Positions 50,701-62,700 of a DNA stretch of 64,000 nucleotides are shown here, piece after piece. This DNA comes from Sclerodactyla briareus (Eukaryota; Echinodermata; Holothuroidea; Dendrochirotida; Sclerodactylidae): the NCBI GenBank assembly GCA_026419785.1, contig JAODTK010003987.1, forward strand, positions 1 to 64,000. Direction: 5' to 3'. Each line of letters starts with the position of its first letter. The first letter of the stretch is position 1. Position numbers and translations under genes: made by a program. The notes beneath the pieces were generated by a model, which was not told the DNA's origin, made no database searches, and worked only from the letters and a program-made list of their open reading frames with translations.

Positions 50701-53700
50701 CCCATGGTTCCACTGTAGCTTTCTTTCCCACTCGATACCACCACAGTCAGTATTACAAACTCATATCACTGAGGAGATGAGTTACCATGTATGTGAAGGT
50801 ATGTGTGATATTATAGTCATTCGCTGTGCTGTTTCCACTCAATATCACCACAGCCAGTAATACACACCCATAGAACTCAAGAGATGAGTGTTATCCTGCC
50901 TGTGAAGGTATGTGTGATATTATAGTCATTCGCTGTAGCTGTCTTCACTCATTTTCACCACAGTCAGTATTACAAACCCATTCACACTGAGTGATCGAAG
51001 TGGTTATCCGGTATGTAAGTATGGTGTGATACCATAGTCTTCATGTAGTTTCTCGACTCAATATCACTGGAGTCAGTACACACCCCTATCACTTACGGTA
51101 TAATTTTCCCTATCTGTGTTGTATTTGTTATATTATAGATTTTCACTGTGGGCTGTACCTACCCAATTCAGTTCGTAGAGTAGTTTCACCGTATCGACTG
51201 TCACAATGCTTCTGTCATTTTATTAATTTTCAGGACTGTGTCTACAGAGGCCAACTTATCGAGAATGGTCAGTATTTCAACCCCATCTATGAGTCCTGCC
51301 AGACCTGCGCTTGCATTGTAAGTATATCCCTTCAGAGCATTAAAATATTATGGTAACTGATTGTATCATCGATTGTTTGGTTGACTGAGAGTGATAAGAC
51401 ATTGATTATTATACATCAAACATAACAGGGGGCCTGTTTGATTTTGATTGCGCCCATTCACTCACAATTTGAATTGAATTTCTGACTGAAAAATGATTTG
51501 AATTTGATTCAAATAGGTTGATTTAATTGCTCATTATATGATCTAAATTAGCATAGCACTTCAAGTTTTAATTAAGCCCATTCACGCACAATTGGACTCA
51601 AATTCTGATTAACAAAATTATTTGAATTGATTCCAATAGTTGATTCACTTATCATCATGAATACTTATAACAAAATTTGTGTACCAAGGAGCTAGCACAA
51701 CGCTCAAGACCGTTGTAGCATAATAAAAAAAAAAATGGAAAAAAAAAAATTTCCTTTTTCCGAGTGAAAGAGCTGAAAACCTACCTTCTCTGCCTTCAGT
51801 GAGTGTACTTTGATGTTAAGGGAGTTGCCAGCTGATCGCAGAGCTCCCATCCTTTATTTCATCCATTTAATTACATTTATGCTGCTTGCATCTTTTCGAT
51901 AGTGAAAGGCTTGGTTGCTCCAATGGTTCCCGTGTTAAATCGGAGGTCTCATTTTCTTGGGGTGAATCTGGCCAATAACAATACCTCTCGTTCGGAGTGG
52001 CAACTTTGAGTTATGACAAAGGGGTCGTAGCGGGTATTCCACGTGAGGGGGGCTTTGATATTAGAGATTGCTGTTGCTTCTCATAAACATGCAGTCTCTC
52101 TCAAGACTTTGGTTAGACCAAATTGGAGAGTCATAAAACACAACTCGGAACATCAACACAGGCTTTAATGAGGGCATGGCCATTTTTTTTTTCTTCACTT
52201 CTTTCATTCAAGGGCACATCACTGGACTGTCAGGGCTCAGGCCAGAAGAGAAAATTTAATTGTGTTCAATGTGCTATTTGGGTGGGCAATTTTTAGGGCA
52301 CTAAAGCCAATGGCCCAAAATCTGACGGCCATGGTCTTGGTGGCCTCCGGGGAATTCCAGCCGCTGATCACATTGATGTGGGGTTTTGAGCTTTAGTCTG
52401 GTTTCCTGTTCCTCCAATATCACCGTCTGTTTGGAACCAATCCTGCAATTGTCCTTAAACAGCAGATGGGGAAGTTCATGGTTTAATAGGAGGATGTCAA
52501 CTGCCTGTACATATGCAGGGGGGGGGGGGGGTATGCAGTGGGGGGGGGGGGGATAAGGCGAGGACATACCAGCTAAAAGGTAACAATCTGGCATTTCTTG
52601 TGATCTCTCTTCCCTCCAGAATGGATAGGGACTCCTCCAATTTCCTGCCGAAGGACCAAACTTGAAGGTCGATAACTCAGCATGGGAACATCGCAACGGA
52701 TGGGATTTTGAGCTGTGGATGTATTTTTCTGTTCCCCGCAACATTCCCACTGTTGGAATCAATCCCTGCAATTGTCCTCCAAAAGTAGGTAGTGAATAGC
52801 GGGATGTAACTGGCTGTACATATTCGGGGCCCCAAGACAGTATGTACAGTTATGTTCACTGCCCAAAACGTATTTTCTGATTGGCTGTGTACTATTGTGG
52901 CCAATATATCTTTTGTTAGGTTGGGGAATTAGGTAGTGAATCACACCAGGAATTCTTCTGAGACAGTGTGCATGAACCCAGTACGCGTACCAGCTGAAAG
53001 TGGAAAATTCAGCATTTCTTGTGATCTCTCTTCCCTCCAGAATGGTACTGTTTCCTGCACAGCCAGGGAGAGGTGTCCCAGTGCTCGACTGGTCCCCGCC
53101 ACCATCACTCCCATTGGAGAATGCTGCCCTCAATGGAGGCAGATTAATTTAATAATAATAATAATAATGACCGGTGCTTATATATCGCTTAATCACAGGC
53201 ATCCAAGCGCTTTACAAATCGAAAAAAGAACAAGCTAGTGAAAGTAACTTACATACATATGGGTTTTAGGTAGTCTACCCCCCTAACGATATATCTGCGA
53301 AATGAGGAATCCCTAATGTGCTGTGGAATATTACTCTCTACACCTGTGGGCATTAACCAGAAAAAAGCTTGGTCCCCAATTCTCTTACGTGAGACTTTCT
53401 TCACTGGAAGAGATTGATCACCTGCCGATCTTAGTGCACGACCAGGCTGATAGATTGACAACAGATCTTGAAGATAGCTTGGAGCCAGGTGTCGAGAAAC
53501 ACTTGTATCATATACAATATGCCGAACTGTAGTCGCTGCTGACATGGTAGCCAGTTCAGCTCTTTGAGGATTGGCGTATTTGGTCGGAATATCTAACTGA
53601 TTTCTATGGTTTCCCCCCCTACGGGTTCAGGAAGCCAGGTGAGGCTCATCAAGGAACCCTGGCCGTATTGATCGTGGATGAGCACTGGTGATAACTCACT

Positions 53701-56700
53701 TTCTCTTCTTAACTAGTGCTCAAATGATAAGGAGGCTGGGGTGTAACCATTCCCATCCTGTCCCCGGGACGGCAATTTCATGTCCCCGGATCGGACCACT
53801 TTCTCCGACCTGGAGTAGGGGAAGGTTCACATCCAACTTAACCGCTCACAGTCGACCGATGAGACTTATTGGAATGTCCCAAAACAACCCCCAGAAAACC
53901 CATACACTATCCACGCATTACAGTGGAACCATGAAGTGAAGACCAAGACTTTGGCATCGCTTTGCGAGTGCAGCCACCTAGGGAAAAACGTCCTGTGACT
54001 GCTGGATTCAAACCTGTAATGTTTTGCTAATTGCAAAGCGTCACTGATAGTATTAATGATATACACGCACATTTACAAACAAGGTAGGCTAAGGTTCTGC
54101 CATGATCACATACCCGTTGGGCATGTCAGGCTTTTTTTCAGCTTTTTGAACTTTTTCATACCACCTATTTCCCCATGGAATAGGGAAGGGGGAGGGGGGG
54201 GGAGATTGGGCTGGGCCCAGGTCGCTTGCCCGGAGGAGGCCAGGCAATTGGAAATAGGGGGTGAATGCGGCTAGGTTCCTTCCTAGCACGTGCTCCCATG
54301 GGTGAGTATTTCCATCTCCATCAAATCTGAAGCAAAATCTAAATTAGTGTTACTTCCTTTTTCAGAGACGTACTGCATCCTTCCCGACGGCTCACGCTTC
54401 GAGAGCGGCGAGAGCTTCCTCTACCCAAACCGACCCTGTGACAACTGCACCTGCGTGGACTCGATCGTGAAGTGCTCGTACCTGACCTGTCCGGCCGAAG
54501 CCGGTGCGAGCACGGGTTGATGATCCCCGGGCCTGCTGTATGGACTGTTCCATATGTACCATGAACGACATGCTCTACGCCAACGGGGTGTCCTTTGAGG
54601 GGTCGGGCCCCTGTGAGCAGTGTCAGTGTGTGGTAAGGAGGTCATCTAATGCAGTATTATTATGGGGAGTGATTTCACAAGGGGGTTCCTGAATGTATTC
54701 AACATTTCTAAAATAGTCACACAGTGTCCATGGTATCTGGATCCTGTCTTGAATCCTCAATTTTGCAACGATCGCAAGTACGAAACAATACAATAATTGC
54801 ACATTCAGGCAGCAGGTGTGTGAACTCCCGGCAAAATTGGGCCAGAATTTCACCAGAAGTTTGTGTAATATTCGTGTGACATTTCCGAATGTGTCAGGAG
54901 TACCGATTCAGTGGGATTACAAGTGGAAATCATCGCTCTTTTCTCACAATTCTGTGTATCCAACTAGTCCACCAGCTGTCTTCAGCTGTCGCAGCCCAGT
55001 GAGATAACAGCTTGAGGCTATAAAGAAATAATTGGGTTGCTGACCATTCTTGATTCCTTGTATGTGTGCGTGTGTGTGCGTGTGTCTATGATGCCTGGCT
55101 TGTAAGCACCATGACTCAACCCCACCTGGATGGATTCAAGCCCACACTTGGTATGTGTGTCCACCCCATGTGACTATGTGAACCCTATTGTATTTGGTTC
55201 AAGTCTGATGTCAAGTTGTAAATCTTGTAAACATGTTGACTTGACAATGCCCAGCCTAGTAAGGCTAGGATCAGCCAGGGGAACAAAACAAACACTAAAC
55301 CCTTCGGCAGCGTGGTAGTGAAGCTTATGAAAAACTGTACACCACACGAGATAACTAAAACTTAATGATCTGAACAGGCAACATTTTTGGTTTTGACATA
55401 TTGGATAAAAAAAATCAGAAAATCATAAAATATATCCTGAGACTCTCCAACAGAAGTTCATTACTGAGAGACTAGCGTAAATCAGAAGGCCATTCCATAT
55501 TGGGTTATTTTTCACCTCTATCTGGTGGTTCCTCTATCGTTGTGCTGGACTTTTCCGCGACATGATGACGGACCTGGACCTGTGAGTAAAAAAAAAGGAG
55601 TGTTTCGCAGTATGATACAATATTTTTTGTGATCTACATAGATTATCATGAGCCTCAACATGCAAAGATCAAGCTCAGTCTCAATCCCAGTCTGAATTCA
55701 GCCAAATGAGCTGTTCTTTTGACCTACATTCTGCAGGAACCATGCGACTATTCAAATACGAATATTCAAAATGTTTGATAAACAATCCTGTTTCTCTCTC
55801 TTCAGGACGGTACATCCTCTGCCACAGGACGCCGTGCCCGCCGGTGTTCTGTTCAGGCTACTGTCACACCCCCAGGGGAGTGTGGCCCGTCTGCGACGTC
55901 TGCACCGACGCCACGGCCTCACATACTCCCACGGCGACAATGTGGGACGATCCTCTCGACCCTGACTTGACCTGCACTTGTCTGGTGATGGAGAGGGAAA
56001 AACCAAAACCACCAATGGGACTCTTCACATCCATGGACCATTTTTGTGCCATGTGACAATGAGATGAACATAGCAATGCATTCAGGAAATGAATGTGATT
56101 ATTCCTTCGATATCTTTGATTTTCTACTTTTCTTTTCTTTCCTCTCGGGAGCCCATCTATGGCTCCCTTTCATTATGAGGGTTTACATTGATTGTATCAC
56201 AAGAGTCCTGCAGTTCCCCCTGTGAAGTCACAGTTAAAATTTCACACATTGTTGATTGTGTCCTATGGCTGATAGTATTGCATAATACTTCTGCAATGCG
56301 TCATAGGCGACTATAGTTGACATAGGTCAGTTTGTGGGCAGAATTGTAATGTAAAGTTGTTGTTGCCACTCACAAAAGGAAAGATTGCACAGATTCTTCG
56401 CAACATTTAAAGAATGACATGGAGTTTACTTTGGAAAATCAGACATGAAATCCATATCCCTTCTATTTTCATCTATTCAACTACCCCACATGGACTATGC
56501 AAACCTCACCCCATGCCACATTGAGCTTCTGCACAATGATACAGATTCAGGTGGCCACCCCATTGCCCATCTGTTTTCCAGCGAGTCATCTAGATCGTCC
56601 GAAAAAGAGGCAGGGCAATGGGGTGGCCAACCCGTAATTGTGTAATTGCCAGAAGATCGACGTGGCATTGGGGTGGGTGGCATGTGGGCTAAGTATTCCC

Positions 56701-59700
56701 AGATTCCGAACTCCTGTCTGTTTTGGAGAAATCTCCTATGGATGAAGGATTGGGGGGTTCAACCACCCATGTCCTCTATAGGGGTAATATATAAGGATAT
56801 CTACTTGTGTCATGAGAAAGAGCATTCCATTCTGAAAATATCATTTCACTCTGAATTTTTTATGAACCACTGATATTGAGATGGGTTAATCTACTGCAGC
56901 AAGATTGTCATAGTGGCGCCTGTTAGCTGAAGATCAAGGTTTAAATTTGTAAAATACTCTGTTATATGTTGTTTAAACCCCCAACTCCATGCAGGACCAC
57001 AGAGATCACCTGCCAAGACCACCGTGTGCCCGATCAACTGCTCCGCCCCATCTTGTCCTGGGGCCATGCTGTCCCCGCCTGCCAGGGGTGCGATGTCAAC
57101 GGGACAACGTCCCGCTCCATGGAGGTGTTCTTCCCCTTCGCGGACCAGTGCACCGAGTGCCGCTGCCTGCCCGAGGCAATCACGGTCTGCTCCAAGGTTG
57201 CCTGTTCTGAAACCCCCCCTGCAGGCCAGAGTCAGGGTGGCTGTCTGACGACCACTGCTGTCCCATTTGTACACCATGTGAGAAATTCTTTGACATCAAT
57301 TGCTCAAAAAGCCTTTCATACAAGGAATTCCACAAAGTTCCAATTCTTCTGCTTTTAGTTGAGGTATGGTTGTTTCTACTCCGGGCAGGAAGAATCTGAT
57401 CGGCTGCTAGATAGCCGAGTAATAAGGAAAATTTATTGCGCAGATCGCCCTTACCTTTTACCACTAACCTGTGCAGGAGGATAACAGCTTTAACCGGGTC
57501 ATTTGCCAGCCAGAGCCCAACGGGGTTACGTCACCAGCAAGTGGGCTCGGACCAAGGCTCCTAACCTCCTCTTCCTGTCTCGCCTGGGATGAAATTTAAA
57601 AAAAATATGTAGCTATAACTAGTGGTGTTTGTGTATGTATGTGTTTGTGTGTGTATATGTCACACTCTCTCATTAGCAAGATTTTCTGAAACCGTTTGAC
57701 CGGTTTGGATGAAATTTTGTATTGGGGTTGGGTGAATGAAAAATGGATCCGATTAGACCTCGGGCATGAAAGTTACCAATTAAGTAGGGTTAATTAGCCT
57801 ATTTTGATGTATTCCAATTTTTGAGCTCCTTAGCAAGATTACTTGGTGAGTATGGTCTAGCAAGTAATGTGTTAAACTAATTTAGGCAATTTCCTAATTA
57901 AGTCACGTTTCCAAAAAAATTGGTAGTCTGTCGGTAAACATGGCCGACAATCAGCATCCCCAATGAATTGGAAATTGATTATTGCCATTCATAGATAGAG
58001 CACTTAAAGGCTGGCAATTGTCTGCAACTGGAAACTTGCTTGTTTTAACCTCTAAGACAAGTTAAGTTGAAACATACTGAATGGCTTAACAAAAACCACC
58101 ACTGATGATATTTTGTTCAAAGAATTGTATCGGATAGTTATGTTTCGTTGAGGATTTGCTACTGCTGCACCATAATGCTGACTTCCCGCTTGGTCCAGTT
58201 CTTCCTCCTTGTCCAGTCTTTTCCCCTTGTCCAGTCTTACCACCTTGCCCAGTCTTCCCACCTTGGCCTGTCCTCCTGCCCATCCAGTCTTCCCACCCTG
58301 TCCAGTCTTCCCACCTTGGTCAGTAGTCTTGTTGCCCTATTCAGCCCTGCCAACCCACTCTGCAATCATGCCACCAAGGTTCCTGAATGATCCTGTGAGA
58401 GTCTTCTAAACTCTCATTGGTTTTGGTTTGGTCAAAATAATCTTTTTGTTATTGTGTTCACGTCTCTCACATACGTTGTTCCTCCAGCCAATCGTTTGCG
58501 AAAATGTTTCGAAAATGGGGCTGCCTACGACAACGGCACGTCGATCATGAAGGACTGCAAAACGTGTACATGCAACGTAAGTGTAATGTTACTCTGTTTG
58601 ACGACACTCCTTGATGACCCTCCATTCGATAGTTCAGCATGTGTTTTGACAGAGCCGGAATGATCGGAGTCAGTACATTCTGTTTTTTCCCACTGCCATC
58701 ATGTGATTGGCCATTGTCCAGGAGATGATTTGTAGAGGAAGCTGTCAGAGCTGCTTATAACAATGGCCTCCCCCCATTTCCCCCTTCCCCCTTTCCCCCT
58801 GTTTTCTCTGATCAGGCCCAGGAACAAACAATTTTGACAGTAACAAAGGAAGGACAGTGTCCAAGTGGAATGGTAGAGTGGTATCAGTGACACTTTACAA
58901 CTAAAAAATTAGGGGGTATACCAGTTCCAGCTGTCACCGGATGATTTTCCTTGGGTGGCTGTACATGCAGTTGCGAGGGGCAAGGTCTTGCTCTTGGTCT
59001 TCCTTAATGGTTCGCTGTGATGCAGTGGATTTACGGGGGTTTGTTACGGACATTTGCAGTAAGTCCATTGCCTGTCGGGCTGTGAGAAGTCCGTTTGAAC
59101 GTGGGATCCACCGGTTTGGAGAACGTGTAGGTCCGGGAATTTTCCTGTGATAGTCCTTTTGGATGAGGCGTTTAATGACAACGGTTCCTGAGCGCGGGAT
59201 GCTACACCCCGCCTCGTTGACATCTGGCACTAGTCAAGAAGAGAAGGGGAAGGCGAGTATGTCTCTAAGTTCGTCATACACGATCAATACGGCCAGCGTT
59301 CCTAGAAGAGCCTTGATTGCTTCCTGAACCATGAAATCTTCTTTGAGGAAGAGATCACCATGAGTGCTCAGCACGGTTGGTAGGGTGCTGGTTATCGGGC
59401 AGGGAGTAAGGTCCGATTCCAGAGTCAGGTACATACAGACTCCAAAACATGGCATCGCTGGGGGCTCACAGCAACAGAGACCATATAGCACAAACAAGGG
59501 GTAGGCAATTTGAATGTTGTAATCTGCATATGCCCCCCCCCCCCCCAACTCCACATTAAGTGATGCTAGTAGAGAGCATGGTCTTATCTTCTATGCACCT
59601 GGTGGAAGATTTGCAGCTGACAATTGCACCCTCGCCAGACCCTTTGATCTCATGCTCGGAGTGAACCATGCAAAAAATAGATACCTTACCTTTCTAACTC

Positions 59701-62700
59701 GATGAAGTGAGATGGCATTATCAATGACTGCCATTCTTGTTATCCACCCTCCCGACACTGCATGATTAGCTGTCCGAAGCTTATACCATTTTTTCTCCCT
59801 TTCCCCCCTTCTCGCCCAGAACGGTGATTGGGAAGGGTCCCGGAGGTGTGCCGGGGAGCTGGACTGCCCTCCCTCACTACCAGTTCACGCCACGGGGCCA
59901 TGCGCCCGATCTTTGCCGACGGAACAAGGCGTCATCGACAACGGATCTACGCAACGGGACCCGCTTTACCCGGGAATGACCCGTGCACCAGTGCGTGCAT
60001 TGTTAGTTATAGCTATAGCCGTATTTCTCTGGTCTGCGTTAAACGATTTAATAAAACTTGAAATCGCCTTCCTTGTCCATAGCTAAAATACATTCCTCCC
60101 AAAACAACAAATAGGGAACCTTGTCTATATTATCGGCCATTGTTCATTGAATTTTTATATACTCGGGTGATCGCTAGTCAATCCCTTAGGAAAATGTTTG
60201 GATTCAAAGAAAACCATACAAAACAGGATTAAATTGATGAAAACTTACCCAGAAATCGTTTCAATCAGTGTGTGCTCCTCCTTCTTTTAAGTGGATTTGC
60301 TTGATTCGAATACAACATTACTTGACAACAGGGTTCTAAAAAGTAGTGGCAGCATGCAGCAAAACCAAGCGTGTGTCGATCGGAGTCGATCAACCCATGC
60401 AGAAATTGACTCTCTACACGGCACTGCCAAACATTCAAACTTTGTTACCTGCAATTCACAACTAATTAAAATTCCAGCTACCACTGGAAATGGAAATGCA
60501 AAAGAACAATTTCCTTGTACTTGTTGCAATTTTTCAGCAGGGTGATTCAGCCCCTTAATAAAAACACCAAAATCCTCCCCGAGGGGTGGGTCGGATGTAA
60601 CAAATGTGTCCTCCGAATAGGAACTTGGAGGATCAATTGTTTGATGCCGTCTTAATTAGAATCGTAAACGGCGCAAATGTTTGTTCAGGTTATATTCACA
60701 CGTGTACCATAGCGCGCATTTTGCACTACAAAAAGGACGCGCTGATCAACTCCCGATCGTGATCGACTCCCGAACCGTTACTATACATACATTTTCTGAT
60801 TCAATATTCTGTGATCTCGTTTCCGACACCGTAGTCCCAATTGAATTTTGCCAGGGTTGGACTCCACTTCAGGGGTTTTCCCACCTCCTTCATATTATAT
60901 TCGTACCATCTGGTGTTGATTCGGTCATCACACTCCGCTGTTCTTCCAGCCGGAGAGAAGGCGTTCTGTCCCGTATCCTCTGGCCCGCCAGACGAGGCCC
61001 GCCGATCTTCCAGGTATAGACGATAATCTCCTGCGGCCCCAGTGCAGCATCGGGAAGAAGAAAAAACACCAACAGGTAAAATACTTACCACAAATTCTTC
61101 CACCCCCCTCCCCTCTCTCCCACCCAATGGCTGAAAATGTGCGTCATAGAAGTGAACAAAGTCAGAGAGTGCGTAGCCATTACCTCAAAGTCGTCAGCAC
61201 TAATACTCTAATACACGCAGATATTGGGTCAATTGGATGGTTCACAGCATTGGTAGAATAGGGCCAGGCATGGTTGTAAGTGAGCCTGATCACTGAACAG
61301 GTCATGGGAATAGACAAGATTACCCCCCATTGCGAAGTTGTTACGGCTAATTTTTAAACTGTGGCCCTATTTGAAAACGCAACCAGATTCACCTATGTTT
61401 TAGGAGGTTAGTGTTGATAAGTATGGGTGGGAAATCTGTCAAGTTTTGGTTGGCAGGATTTGTCATTTTCGCCAGGGGAGGTTTCGAAAGACCTTTCTGC
61501 ACACTGTACGTTGAACTTCGAATTGACATTGTTCCCTCATGAACTTAGACACACGAACATTATATTCTCAATAAAAGTAACTCCCACTGGCCTATTGTCA
61601 GGGAAGCACTGATATTTTATAGCATTTTGGCATCGGTTTGCTCTATTCAGCATATAAAATAGATGATATAAAAGAAATAGTTTTGATTATCATGTGGATG
61701 ATCAGTGAGTGTTTGGTAGGGTGTACAGGAAATTCGAGCAAAGGGTCAGTAGTCAGGCCAGACTAGTCAGGCATAGTGAAGCTATGATGGAGAAAATTGC
61801 ACAGTAATCTACAGGATAGGCTGGGTTTCGTTTATACTTGGTCAGTTCCTATGAATTGATTGTGGTGGTACATATGGGATGTTCCAGAATTCAGGGTCAA
61901 GGGTCATTAAAGTGGAACAATGAGTGATCATATGAAAAGAAATGTAAGAATGAACCTCCATTACAGATTGAGTTGGCCTCTCGGGGGGTACTTGGTCAGT
62001 GTTAACACGAGAGGAAGCTTTGGGTGTCAATATTCATGAGTGGGGGGGGGTTTGAACTACTTAGGTTAGTGGTTCTCACAAATTGATTTTAGTGTCGGCT
62101 GAATTGATTATCGTGAGTCGGCTGGTGGAGCTTAGTGGTTAAAATCTTCAGTTGCCGTTATCTGAACAACTGAGGTGAGCATGTTTACATATTCTGTTAA
62201 GGCAAGGAATCAGGTGGCTCTTGTTACAAGGGAAATTCCAGCCAATTCTTACTCTTCCTCATCGCTGTTACCACAACAATGTTGAAGAGAATACAAAATC
62301 ATTTGAATATCACTTTGTCCAGGTTCATAGCAGGTTCGGTTGGGAAGATATTTCATATAATTTGCTGATTTCTGCAAACTGGCAACCTTTTGTGATGTCA
62401 TATCTACCAATCTTAAGGGAAAAGACATATTTCTTAACATTTTCTCTCCAATTGGTGGATTATGGTGATGACATCATCAAATGTTGCCAATTTGCAAAAT
62501 TGCCAAAGTAGCAGTGATTATTTGTTAATCTTTGAAAATTCATAACTTTATAATGAACATGCTAGAACATGAAACAAAGTTTGATTGGCATAATTTTTAA
62601 TTGCACAATCATATGACATTTAAATATTTTTGGCTGGAATTTCCCTTCAATATTCAACGCGATTCTTCCCTCCTCCGCCACCGACACAGATCCTGAGAAT

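Larger units (their letters stand above)
57278..58487. other. Intron with repeat D and a short CT-rich repeat
   Basis: Repeat D fills about 57640-57990. At 58198-58330 there is a short degenerate array of ccttgtccagtcttcc units. No exon seen. Confidence 0.6.
60002..62689. other. Long intron(s) with repeat E and an unresolved candidate exon
   Basis: Expected to contain the second half of VWC 13. A GC-rich open stretch at 60950-61075 is the only candidate and is weak. Repeat E lies at 61280-61600. 60290-60545 is open on both strands without a recognisable motif. The rest is AT-rich. Confidence 0.4.

Noticed and set aside
58934..59554. Two minus-strand open frames of ~100 codons
   Set aside because: No recognisable motif, splice sites or cysteine pattern; possibly a repeat remnant.
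60290..60545. Open frames on both strands of ~80 codons
   Set aside because: Overlapping antisense frames without domain signature; a short C-T-C-C end is not enough for a call.
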